A stretch of DNA of 44,192 nucleotides, taken from contig DHVK01000039.1 of NCBI GenBank assembly GCA_002412625.1, positions 1-44,192 on the forward strand, in the 5' to 3' direction. This DNA comes from Cloacimonetes bacterium UBA5210 (GTDB taxonomy: Bacteria > Cloacimonadota > Cloacimonadia > Cloacimonadales > Cloacimonadaceae). Made by a program: the position numbers and the translations under genes. Below, one piece after another: positions 1-7,638 of the stretch. The notes beneath the pieces were generated by a model. It saw only the letters and a program-made list of their open reading frames with translations, was not told the DNA's origin and ran no database searches. Numbering within the stretch: the stretch's first letter is position 1; each line of letters starts with the position of its first letter.

Positions 1-525
1 TGGTTTGGTACAAATCTCAGCTCGGATCCGGGCTTCTATGCCTGGTCAGACGATAACCCCTATACCCTGGGACAGGATTCACCCTGCATTGATGCCGGAA
101 CCACAGATTTCAGCATCTTCAATATACCTGATTGGTATGAGTTTCCCCCCTATGATCTGGCGGGCAATCCCCGGATCTATGGAGATCAGGTGGATCTGGG
201 AGCCTATGAATGGCAAGGACAGACAGATATTGAGGATCTTGTGATGGTTCCAGTCTTCAGCATGAGCAATTACCCCAATCCCTTCAATCCCGAAACCACT
301 ATCAGCTTTGATCAGGCAGAACAATGCCCTGTGACAATTGAGGTGTTCAATATCAAGGGGCAAAAGGTAAGAACCCTTGTTAGAGATAGCTATGCCCCAG
401 GGCATCATTCAGTTGTCTGGAATGGGACCGATGCTAAAGGTAGAACAGTATCTTCAGGTGTTTATTTTTATAGGATGATCACTCCCACAAACACCTTGAT
501 ACACAAGATGCTGCTGATGAAATAA
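1..525 (+). CDS. C-terminal part of a secreted protein with FlgD-like (type IX) sorting domain, 5' end outside window
   Basis: The frame is open from base 1 to the TAA at 523-525, so only the last 174 residues are present. The first part (SPCIDAGT, YDLAGNPRI, DLGAYEW) matches the tail of right-handed beta-helix (choice-of-anchor) proteins, where a CIDAGT motif precedes an 'LAGNPR...VDLGAYE' block. The last ~80 residues are a FlgD-like C-terminal domain: NYPNPFNPETTISF, then VFNIKGQKVRTL, VVWNGTDAKGR, SSGVYFYRM, ending LMK. In FCB bacteria this domain directs proteins through the type IX system to the surface. The next gene has the same architecture, so the pair is probably paralogous surface protein genes. 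The substrate or binding partner is unknown. Confidence 0.85.
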   Translation, partial: WFGTNLSSDPGFYAWSDDNPYTLGQDSPCIDAGTTDFSIFNIPDWYEFPPYDLAGNPRIYGDQVDLGAYEWQGQTDIEDLVMVPVFSMSNYPNPFNPETTISFDQAEQCPVTIEVFNIKGQKVRTLVRDSYAPGHHSVVWNGTDAKGRTVSSGVYFYRMITPTNTLIHKMLLMK

Positions 526-534
526 TGGAAACTC

Positions 535-563
535 GCTTGGGGCGGGTTTTACCCGCCTCAAGC
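535..563 (+). terminator. Strong hairpin between two surface protein genes
   Basis: A 13-bp stem (535-547 with 551-563, one mismatch) closes a TTT loop just after the stop at 525. No U-tract follows, so it may be a factor-dependent terminator, an mRNA 3'-end stabiliser or an attenuator. The next gene's ribosome binding site starts about 10 bases later. Confidence 0.5.
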
Positions 564-583
564 TATACATCAAAGGAGTACTC

Positions 584-2992
584 TTGAAAAAGTTATTTTT
601 CTGTCTGCTATGCTTGTTGCCTGCATTTGCTGTGTGCACTACTCGAACTGTGTCGCTGGATGGCACTCAGCAATATATGAGTATCCAGTCAGCAGTAAAT
701 GCTTCAGCAAATGGAGATGTCGTTTTGGTATATCCGGGGAGATATGTTGAGAATATCAATCTGATAGGGCAGAGCATATCAATAGTCAGTCTATATTCAA
801 CTGACCCTTTGCAATCATACATCGAAGATACGGTAATAGATGGGAATCTTAGCACTTGCATCAGGATTGTAAACGGTGAGACCATTACTCTAAACGGATT
901 TACCTTGGTCAACAATGAGAATGGGTACTACGGTAGTCCGATCAATCCGGGGGGGGGAGTGGATGTTAGAAACTATTCTAGTGCTATTGTTTCAAACTGC
1001 ATTATCAGAAACTGCATTGCTCAGTCTGGAGGTGGTATTGGTGTTGGCAGTCATTCGAATCTTTCATTATCTAACGTAAAGATTTTTAACAATCAGGCCT
1101 TAAGACTGGGTGGAGGAATTGCGTTTGATGAGTCTGTGACGCTGTATTTTGATCCGGCTGCTTTGTGCTCAATTTACAACAACACTGCAACCATTGGCAT
1201 GGATATCAGTCTCACCTTTCATTATGAGACACAGAATAGTTACAATGTCCACTTACTGCGAGGAAGCAGTGCTTTATCCGAACCAGATGGTTACTTTATT
1301 GGCGTGCGAAATTGTAATGTGAGCTTAGATATCCAAGAGGCTTATATAAGTCAAATAGATAACGACCTATTTGTCTCACCCAATGGGGATGATACCAATA
1401 CAGGCCTATCAGCAGATTCTCCATTCAAGTCTATTGTTTACGCTATGCAGAGAATAGCTTCCAATTCAGAAAATCCAAGAACGATTCACTTGGCAGAAGG
1501 CACATATTCTAATTCCGATAACGGTCAACTCTTTCCTGCCGGAGTAAAATCGCATGTTAGGGTGATAGGTGCCGGAATGGATGATACCATTATTGATGGC
1601 GAGTTTCTACGTACAGCCTGGGGTGCCTGGTATGCAAACGATATTGAGATTGCCAATATGAAGATTGTTAACTGCAGGTCTTCCTATACTTTTCCTCTGG
1701 GAGTTTATTATGGATCGGACATCTATCTTCATGATCTAAAGTTTGAAAATAACTGGGGCGCAGGATTCAGTGGGATGGCTATTGGATACAATAATAATGT
1801 CATAATTGAAAATATCATAGCCGGATACACTATTTATGATAGTGGCTTGCTGACGATCGATGGATTTGAATGCGACAATCTGCTGATCAATAACTTTATC
1901 TCAGCTAGCAATACGATAACAGATTGGGAAAGCAATCATCTGGGTATGTACTTTAGTTCCTGCGATCTGGTTCTAAGGAATTCCATTATCGCCAATAACA
2001 CAGCCCAGGATGCCTGGCCTTTTTTCTATACGAACATATATCCCGGATTTGAGGATTTCAATCTGGACATGAGCAATGTATTGATCATCAACAACACCAT
2101 GTATGACTGTTGGTGGGTGGATAACCCGATCTACATGCAAAATCGTTTTCAGCGGATGCAGATCAACAACTGCACCTTTGCCAATAACAACACGGACGTA
2201 ACCCTAACCAATATCCTCGCCATGGCAGATATCAGAAACCTGATCTCCTATAATCCCGGGGCTTATGCAGAAATGTATCTCACCAACTATCTAAGTTCGA
2301 TTGGCAGCAGCTACGAAGTAAGCATCAGCAACAGCCTGTTTCGCACCAACACAGTACTCAGTTCCTTGCCCGATCTGGTTACCTTTACGGATAACATCAT
2401 GGGTGCCGATCCCATGTTTCTGGGCACCACGGATTCCACGCTCGATGTGAGCCAGCCGGAATACTATCAGCTAAGCGCGCTTTCTCCCTGCATCGATAGT
2501 GGCACTCCGGATACCGAAGGGCTGAATCTGCCCCCCATGGACCTGGCGGGCAATTATCGCATCGCCTATGGCAGGATAGATATGGGAGTGTATGAATACG
2601 CGTCCGAGCCCTGGGTTAGCAACGACGATCCCGCCTTGCCGCCGCCGGAAGGATTTCGCGTTTCTGCCTATCCCAATCCGCTGCTAAATACCAGCCGGGC
2701 CGCGGGAGTCTTTCTCGAATTCACCTTGCCCAAGAAACCTGAGGCGTATCCTGTGCTTGAGATCTTCAACATCCGGGGACAGAAGGTGAAGACAATCCGT
2801 TTGACTGAAAGCTACAATAGCCTTGTGCACAAAGCCGGACTATCGGATGATGTGAAACAAAGCGGAGAGTTTTACTCCACGATCTGGAATGGCAGGGACG
2901 ATAACAACAGAGCGCTTGCTTCAGGAACCTATATCCTAAAGGTGACAGCAGACCGAAAGGTAGCTACCACTAAGATAACGATTTTCAGATAG
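584..2992 (+). CDS. Secreted right-handed beta-helix protein with FlgD-like C-terminal sorting domain
   Basis: 802 residues starting at TTG, with AAAGGAGTA 4-12 bases upstream; no in-frame ATG fits the signal peptide as well. Residues 1-18 (MKKLFFCLLCLLPAFAVC) form a signal peptide. The body is a pectate-lyase-like beta helix: 'SIQSAVNASANGDVVLVYPG' near residue 34, many N-rich turns (NNVIIENI, SNCIIRNC), and a second DUF1565-like start near residue 262 (FVSPNGDDTNTG, SPFKSIVYAM, TIHLAEGTYS). A CIDSGTP ... MDLAGNYRI ... DMGVYEYA block precedes a linker and the sorting domain (YPNPLLN, IFNIRGQKVKTI, STIWNGRDDNN, ALASGTYILKV). Probably a cell-surface adhesin or polysaccharide-binding protein; no catalytic residues of a lyase could be assigned. 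It contains a run of nine G at 949-957. Confidence 0.88.
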   Translation: MKKLFFCLLCLLPAFAVCTTRTVSLDGTQQYMSIQSAVNASANGDVVLVYPGRYVENINLIGQSISIVSLYSTDPLQSYIEDTVIDGNLSTCIRIVNGETITLNGFTLVNNENGYYGSPINPGGGVDVRNYSSAIVSNCIIRNCIAQSGGGIGVGSHSNLSLSNVKIFNNQALRLGGGIAFDESVTLYFDPAALCSIYNNTATIGMDISLTFHYETQNSYNVHLLRGSSALSEPDGYFIGVRNCNVSLDIQEAYISQIDNDLFVSPNGDDTNTGLSADSPFKSIVYAMQRIASNSENPRTIHLAEGTYSNSDNGQLFPAGVKSHVRVIGAGMDDTIIDGEFLRTAWGAWYANDIEIANMKIVNCRSSYTFPLGVYYGSDIYLHDLKFENNWGAGFSGMAIGYNNNVIIENIIAGYTIYDSGLLTIDGFECDNLLINNFISASNTITDWESNHLGMYFSSCDLVLRNSIIANNTAQDAWPFFYTNIYPGFEDFNLDMSNVLIINNTMYDCWWVDNPIYMQNRFQRMQINNCTFANNNTDVTLTNILAMADIRNLISYNPGAYAEMYLTNYLSSIGSSYEVSISNSLFRTNTVLSSLPDLVTFTDNIMGADPMFLGTTDSTLDVSQPEYYQLSALSPCIDSGTPDTEGLNLPPMDLAGNYRIAYGRIDMGVYEYASEPWVSNDDPALPPPEGFRVSAYPNPLLNTSRAAGVFLEFTLPKKPEAYPVLEIFNIRGQKVKTIRLTESYNSLVHKAGLSDDVKQSGEFYSTIWNGRDDNNRALASGTYILKVTADRKVATTKITIFR

Positions 2993-3010
2993 TGTTTCGT
3001 TAATTTACTG

Positions 3011-3031
3011 GCCCGGAACTGGTTTTCGGGC
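3011..3031 (+). terminator. Possible terminator hairpin after the beta-helix gene
   Basis: An 8-bp GC-rich stem (GCCCGGAA with TTTCGGGC, one G-U pair) begins 18 bases after the stop codon. It lacks a following U-tract, like the hairpin at 535-563. Confidence 0.4.
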
Positions 3032-3167
3032 TAGGTTTCACTAGACAATGGCTGTTCCTGTCCGACACTTCCAATGAAAGGGCGGAAATGGAGTATGTGC
3101 TCCTGAGACACCAACCGGGTTCATCTCTGAGTCGTTTTCGATTTGATCGTCCTTGATCCTAGGCGAA

Positions 3168-3187
3168 ATGGCGTTCCTACGGAACTC
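3168..3187 (-). repeat. Isolated inverted copy of the 20-bp palindromic repeat
   Basis: ATGGCGTTCCTACGGAACTC is the reverse complement of the GAGTTCCGTAGGAACG(A/G)CAT units at 43767-44142, differing only in the variable position. Its core GTTCCTACGGAAC is a perfect palindrome apart from the centre. A copy 40 kb from the cluster shows the element is dispersed. Confidence 0.75.
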
Positions 3188-3330
3188 AATCTCCTGTCTG
3201 GCAATCGTTATGCTGGACACGAGAGGTGTCGAATCCGATGGCGCTTGCGGAAATGGGTTATCTAAAGCTAAGTTTGGGTGAAATTAGGTAACTCACTTAA
3301 TCAATTATCCATCAAACAGATAGAACGATG

Positions 3331-3420
3331 AGTTACCATAGTTACCTATATTCCAATAAACTGTTTGTAGAGAGTAGATATATATATAAGGTTATAGCAA
3401 AATGGGTAACTATGGTAACT
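3331..3420. repeat. Perfect 16-bp inverted repeat
   Basis: AGTTACCATAGTTACC (3331-3346) and its exact reverse complement (3405-3420) are separated by 58 AT-rich bases. Related GGTAACTCA and GTTACC pieces lie at about 3290 and 3459. Could be a cruciform, a decayed mobile-element end or a protein-binding site; no transposase is adjacent. Confidence 0.6.
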
Positions 3421-3533
3421 TGCTGCTCTAAGTATCTCGATATCAAGCTCTTATCCGGGTTACCATATATGGGCATTCACCCATATCATATATACGATTT
3501 TTGGGCGTTAACCACAATAGAGCCACCCTTAGT

Positions 3534-3578
3534 CCTCCCGAAGAGTTCCCATAGCTGGCTCAGGAGCTCTTTGGGAGG
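3534..3578. terminator. Long hairpin between convergent transcription units
   Basis: A 16-bp stem with two G-U pairs (3534-3549 with 3563-3578) and a 13-base loop lies 52 bases beyond the 3' end of the flippase gene. Its position suggests the 3' boundary of the polysaccharide operon transcript. No T-run flanks either side, so intrinsic termination is not assured. Confidence 0.4.
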
Positions 3579-3629
3579 TCCATGAGAGGGCGTTCAGGGA
3601 ATTAGAGGCTCAAGATACAGTGAAGCAGA

Positions 3630-5222
3630 TTATACCCATTTCAATTTGCTTTTTACAAAGCCGAGCATTTGCTTGCGTTCCCAATTGTGCAAGCCCAAAC
3701 TCCAGGTGAGAAGCATGAACACAAGCATCGATAACATGATGTAGATCATGACCATCAAGAGCCCCGCGGGATAGTACAGATGATACAACAGCAGGGCAAA
3801 ACCCAGCGTGATTACGCTGATCAGCAGGGTAGGTGCTACTACAATCTTAAAATACTCGCTTTTCCTGATGTTTGCAAAGCGGCAGGCTTTGGGGATGTTG
3901 AACAGAAACGCCAGCAGGACATTGGGGATCAAAGTCCCCAGGGCAACTCCGATTATCGCGGCATCCGCGAGGTAGATACCTCGAGCTTCCAGAAGACCAG
4001 GTAGCGTGTGGATCAAGAGAATGCTCAAGCCCAGGTTCGCGATCGCCTCGATGCTTGCAATGACCGCCAAGATCTTATGTTCGTTTGCCATCAGCAAAAC
4101 ATAGACGGACGAGGAACGCAGAAACAGCAATATGTACATCGACAACAACAACAATACCGCGCAGATCATTCCAGCGCTGTGATCCAGACCCAGCCAGATG
4201 TTTAGCAGAGGTTTCACATAGACCAGGAGCGGAATCACCAGCATCGATGATATGATGCCCATCAGGCGGTTTGATTGCAGCATCACCTCGCTCATCTTGG
4301 ATTTGTTGCCGGCGGCAAAGAGTGTGGCAGAAACCGGGCCAAGGTTATCCAGAAACTGGGCTGAAAACCTTTGATAGGTGTCTGCCAGGCGAATTGAGAT
4401 CTGATATATCGCCACCATCGCCACCGAACCAAAGATCGAGATTACCAATTGGTCTGTCTTGAGGATGATCAGGTTGGTAAAGGTAATCAAATAGGCAAAG
4501 AGCGAGAAGCCCATTACCGATCGTAAGAGAGATCGGTCGTAAAAGCGGAATCTGAGCCGGAAACTGGGAATCAGCTTGTGTACTACATACATCATGGTAA
4601 AACTGGAGAGCAGATTGGTGCCCAGAGCCACAAAGACCATCCCGGTGAGATTTACCTTGAAGTGGATCATCAAAGCCATACCCACAAAATTAAGCACGAT
4701 GAAGATGGTTTGGATGATGTTTCTGGTGTGCATTTTTTGCAGACCGCGCAGAATCTCGGTGAAAAAGCCAAAGGGGAAACAGATGGCAGAGCCCACCCCG
4801 AAGAGGATGGTTACTTGTTTGAAGTAATCCGTGTTTTGCTGCGAGAAGCCAAATACGTGCTGCAGGTTGAAACTCAGGACCAAAGCAAAAGCAACGATCA
4901 AGGCGGCGAACATGGCATAAGTGAAAAACACCGTGCTCACAATGCGGTTATAACGTTCCCAGTCTTTGCTCACGTTACATTCGCTGGTGTATTTCTGGAT
5001 AGCGGTGCCAAAGCCGAAATCGAGCAGCAGTGAATAGCCAAAAATAGACCAGAGCAAAGCCCAAAAGCCATATTCCTCGCGGCTAAGCCCCATGAAGAGG
5101 ATGCGAGTGAGAAAGATGGTGATAAAAATGCTGATCATCATCTTGGCATAATTTGAGACCGTATTGATCAGCATGCGCTTACGCAAGCCCTGCCCGGGGG
5201 ATTCTCTAGTATCCACGTTCAT
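3630..5222 (-). CDS. Polysaccharide flippase, Wzx-like (MOP superfamily)
   Basis: 530 residues, highly hydrophobic with roughly 12-14 predicted membrane segments from residue ~17 onward. N-terminal features are those of Wzx/RfbX exporters: NTVSNYAKMMISIFITIFLTR and YGFWALLWSIFGYSLLLDFGFG, followed by the 'AIQKYTSE' loop. The family flips undecaprenyl-linked repeat units across the inner membrane for Wzy polymerisation. It is the last gene of the minus-strand exopolysaccharide operon and lies 33 bases after the OmpA lipoprotein gene. Length is somewhat above the usual ~420-500 for Wzx. The substrate cannot be read from the sequence. Confidence 0.88.
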   Translation of the reverse strand: MNVDTRESPGQGLRKRMLINTVSNYAKMMISIFITIFLTRILFMGLSREEYGFWALLWSIFGYSLLLDFGFGTAIQKYTSECNVSKDWERYNRIVSTVFFTYAMFAALIVAFALVLSFNLQHVFGFSQQNTDYFKQVTILFGVGSAICFPFGFFTEILRGLQKMHTRNIIQTIFIVLNFVGMALMIHFKVNLTGMVFVALGTNLLSSFTMMYVVHKLIPSFRLRFRFYDRSLLRSVMGFSLFAYLITFTNLIILKTDQLVISIFGSVAMVAIYQISIRLADTYQRFSAQFLDNLGPVSATLFAAGNKSKMSEVMLQSNRLMGIISSMLVIPLLVYVKPLLNIWLGLDHSAGMICAVLLLLSMYILLFLRSSSVYVLLMANEHKILAVIASIEAIANLGLSILLIHTLPGLLEARGIYLADAAIIGVALGTLIPNVLLAFLFNIPKACRFANIRKSEYFKIVVAPTLLISVITLGFALLLYHLYYPAGLLMVMIYIMLSMLVFMLLTWSLGLHNWERKQMLGFVKSKLKWV

Positions 5223-5255
5223 ACGCTATGCTCCAAAATAAATGCTTAAGATGAT

Positions 5256-6053
5256 TTATTGACCCGCGGGTGCTTTTAACAAAAACAATACTTTGCGGCT
5301 TTCCTGAAGGTCCATGTCGATGCCTTCGGAGCTTACCTTGGAGACTTTGCCATGACCAAAAGCAGCCATGCGGTGTAGCGAAACCCCGCGTTGCCCCAGA
5401 AAGTCCTTCACCGAGTTCGCTCGGTTCAAAGTGAGAGTGAGATTGTACGCTTCGCTGGCGCGATGATCGGCAAAGCCGTAAATCTCCAAATTTAGCATCG
5501 GGTTTTGTTGAAGCAGATTGACCAGATCGAGCAGTTTATCCACTTCCGAAGCTTTGATGTCATATTTATCGGTGTCAAAAAAGATCGCGGGGAGCTTCAA
5601 AGTAAGCACTTCCTTGGTTTCTACATCCACATATACGGTATCAACCAAGGTTTGGACGATAACTACCGGATCCGGTTTTTTGGGCGGGACAAACTCTTTG
5701 TCCTTGTTTCTGTCGTAATCTTCAGGGAAGTGATTCATGTAAATGGTCATGGTTTTGGGTATCGGAGGGATCATCACGAAGATGTTTTGAGTATATTGAT
5801 TCGGATACAGGGGCACGGCTTTGATATTGATCATGCGGCTATCTTCGTGGCTCAGCTTGTACTTGAGGGGAGTAGTCCCGATCTCACGTTCATTGATGAA
5901 GATAGTGGCTTTTGTGGGCAACGAGCGAATCTTGATGGTTTTGGAAAACATGCCACTTTCTTCGTTGATGATAGCGTGCTTGTTTTTGGAACAGGCCGCT
6001 AAGCCTAATACCGAGATAAAGATGAGGATTGTACAGAACTTGAGCGCTTTCAT
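5256..6053 (-). CDS. PEGA-OmpA peptidoglycan-binding lipoprotein
   Basis: 265 residues. A lipoprotein signal ends at LGLAAC with Cys21. Residues ~38-108 resemble a PEGA domain (IRSLPTKATIFINEREIGTTPLKYKL). Residues ~150-262 are an OmpA-like domain: IFFDTDKYDIKAS, then IYGFADHRASEAYN and LNRANSVKDFL. Asp196 and Arg211 match the diaminopimelate-binding pair. It probably sits in the outer membrane and contacts peptidoglycan, perhaps anchoring the polysaccharide export machinery; that link is inferred only from its place in the operon. Its ATG overlaps the stop of the upstream glycosyltransferase by 4 bases, indicating translational coupling. Confidence 0.85.
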   Translation of the reverse strand: MKALKFCTILIFISVLGLAACSKNKHAIINEESGMFSKTIKIRSLPTKATIFINEREIGTTPLKYKLSHEDSRMINIKAVPLYPNQYTQNIFVMIPPIPKTMTIYMNHFPEDYDRNKDKEFVPPKKPDPVVIVQTLVDTVYVDVETKEVLTLKLPAIFFDTDKYDIKASEVDKLLDLVNLLQQNPMLNLEIYGFADHRASEAYNLTLTLNRANSVKDFLGQRGVSLHRMAAFGHGKVSKVSSEGIDMDLQESRKVLFLLKAPAGQ

Positions 6054-7243
6054 TTTGTTCCTCTCTGGGGTTGTTTTGCTTCTTTAATGATGTTTTCAAG
6101 GATATTTACCAGGCGCATTTTGACAAGGTTTATCTCGTACCTGGTTTCCACTGTTTCACGGGCTTGGCTGCGCATTTGCTCCAAGTGCTGGGGAATCATC
6201 TGATATACATGCAGAATAGCCGAGGCGAGGCTGGCTGAAGATCCTCTTTTGAACAGAAATCCATCGTGACTGGAACTGATGATCTCCTTTGGACCAAAGG
6301 CGTCTGTAGCGATCACGATGACTTTGGCTGCCATGGCTTCCACCACGATCCTGCCAAATGCTTCTTTGGCCATGGTGGGCATCAGCAGGACATCGTAGTT
6401 GGGTAGAATTTTGTTGATATCCAAGGTTTTGCCCAGGAAATTGAAATGCTCCTGCAAGTGCAGTTTCTTGATCAGAGCCTTGCAGCGTTCGGCATAGCTC
6501 TCATCCTCATCGCCATAGATATCCAGGCAAAAGTCCTGGTATTCGGCCAAAACTCTGCTGGCAGCCTGAATGCAGAGTTCCAGGCCTTTCATGGGCTCGA
6601 TCCGTCCGGCAAAGACAAAACGGAGGGGCTTTCCGACGGGCCTGGGGTTTTCCGGCGGTAAAGCGATTCCCCGGGGGACCAGATGGATGCTTCTGCTCTT
6701 GAACTGCCTGGAAAACTCCTCTTTCATCCAGCTGGAAGGCACAATCACGGGGTCCAGGATCATTCGTCCGCCAACCGTGAATGGTATCATCTGTTTCAAG
6801 CTGCGATACACAAGGCTCTTGATTCCGGAGCGTAGATAAACTGCCGGCCAGATGTCTCCCATGTCGAACACTTTGGGGTATTTTGAGTTTTGAACCGCAA
6901 GCACGGGTGCTATCGAAATGCCCTTCATGTTGCCCAGATAGACCAGATCCGGCTCTATGGACTGCAGCGCTTGGGTGGTATGGCCATAGTTATGCTTTTC
7001 TACCCGGTGTTTATCTTTGAAAGAGGGTCGCAGATAATCGATATATCGCAATACCCTGTGGGGTTCACCGGGCTTAAGCGCTTCTTCCGCCGCTGCCTCA
7101 TCCCGGGTCATGCCTTTGTTTCCGCAGAGGATAAATACGGCATGCCCCAGTCCTATGAGGAAATCCATGGTTTCTTTCACGGAGATCTCGTATCCGCCTT
7201 CAAAGAAAGGGGGATAGTAGTTTGAAATACAAAGTATTTTCAT
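6050..7243 (-). CDS. GT4 family glycosyltransferase
   Basis: 397 residues with a GT-B fold. The N-terminal motif is MKILCISNYYPPFFEGGYEISV. The C-terminal donor domain has VFAGRIEPMKGLELCIQA, then the E-x7-E element in MAKEAFGRIVVEAMAAK and the following TDAFGPKEII. Glycosyltransferase 4 enzymes are retaining and use nucleotide sugars. Probable role: adding a sugar to the lipid-linked repeat unit. Start and stop both overlap neighbouring genes by 4 bases, so it is embedded in the operon. Donor and acceptor are unknown. Confidence 0.88.
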   Translation of the reverse strand: MKILCISNYYPPFFEGGYEISVKETMDFLIGLGHAVFILCGNKGMTRDEAAAEEALKPGEPHRVLRYIDYLRPSFKDKHRVEKHNYGHTTQALQSIEPDLVYLGNMKGISIAPVLAVQNSKYPKVFDMGDIWPAVYLRSGIKSLVYRSLKQMIPFTVGGRMILDPVIVPSSWMKEEFSRQFKSRSIHLVPRGIALPPENPRPVGKPLRFVFAGRIEPMKGLELCIQAASRVLAEYQDFCLDIYGDEDESYAERCKALIKKLHLQEHFNFLGKTLDINKILPNYDVLLMPTMAKEAFGRIVVEAMAAKVIVIATDAFGPKEIISSSHDGFLFKRGSSASLASAILHVYQMIPQHLEQMRSQARETVETRYEINLVKMRLVNILENIIKEAKQPQRGTK

Positions 7244-7638
7244 CGAGTCCTTCCCCGGATGATATCTCCCAGATGGGCGTTGGGAAAGAGGTCTATGCCC
7301 ATATAGGATTTGATCAGATACATCAGATACAAGAGAAGAATCATCATCACCAGCAGCAGGATGACGTAGGTTATCAGCTTTGCTACTGAGGTTAAGGCTG
7401 TATCCATATCACCTTTATCCAGGGATTTAAACTGGTTTCTGGTATCCCTGCCAAAGATAAACACTATATACCAGTGTTTGATGAACCAAAACGAAAAGCG
7501 AATATCAATGATCCCCAGCGAAGGCACCGGAGGTAGCATGCGCTTCATGAGACTCATCAGTTCTTTGCGCTGAGCGTGAGAAAGAGTTTCTTTGATGCCC
7601 TTTCCGCCAATGGTTCGTTTGTTATCAGTGTCCTGCAT
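7240..7638 (-). CDS. Small membrane protein of unknown function in the polysaccharide operon
   Basis: 132 residues, not assigned to a family. The N-terminal ~45 residues are basic and cytosolic-like. An aromatic stretch (FSFWFIKHWYIVFIF, ~48-62) could be membrane-associated. One strong transmembrane helix spans ~86-110 (AKLITYVILLLVMMILLLYLMYL). It overlaps the O-antigen ligase gene by 14 bases upstream and the glycosyltransferase by 4 bases downstream, so it is almost certainly co-translated with them. A role as an accessory subunit of the polymerase or ligase is only a guess. Confidence 0.7.
   Translation of the reverse strand: MQDTDNKRTIGGKGIKETLSHAQRKELMSLMKRMLPPVPSLGIIDIRFSFWFIKHWYIVFIFGRDTRNQFKSLDKGDMDTALTSVAKLITYVILLLVMMILLLYLMYLIKSYMGIDLFPNAHLGDIIRGRTR

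Larger units (their letters stand above)
2993..3629. other. Gene-free interval between convergent genes, rich in inverted repeats
   Basis: No convincing gene. The interval holds a hairpin 18 bases after the upstream stop (3011-3031), one inverted copy of the palindromic repeat clustered at the window's 3' end (3168-3187), a perfect 16-bp inverted repeat (3331-3346/3405-3420), a 7-bp hairpin (3467-3473/3480-3486) and a long hairpin before the flippase gene's 3' end (3534-3578). An open frame at 3328-3585 lacks a ribosome binding site, crosses these palindromes and has no recognisable domain. Confidence 0.6.

Noticed and set aside
3328..3585. 85-residue open frame as a gene
   Set aside because: No ribosome binding site, crosses several inverted repeats, and has no recognisable domain or signal peptide.
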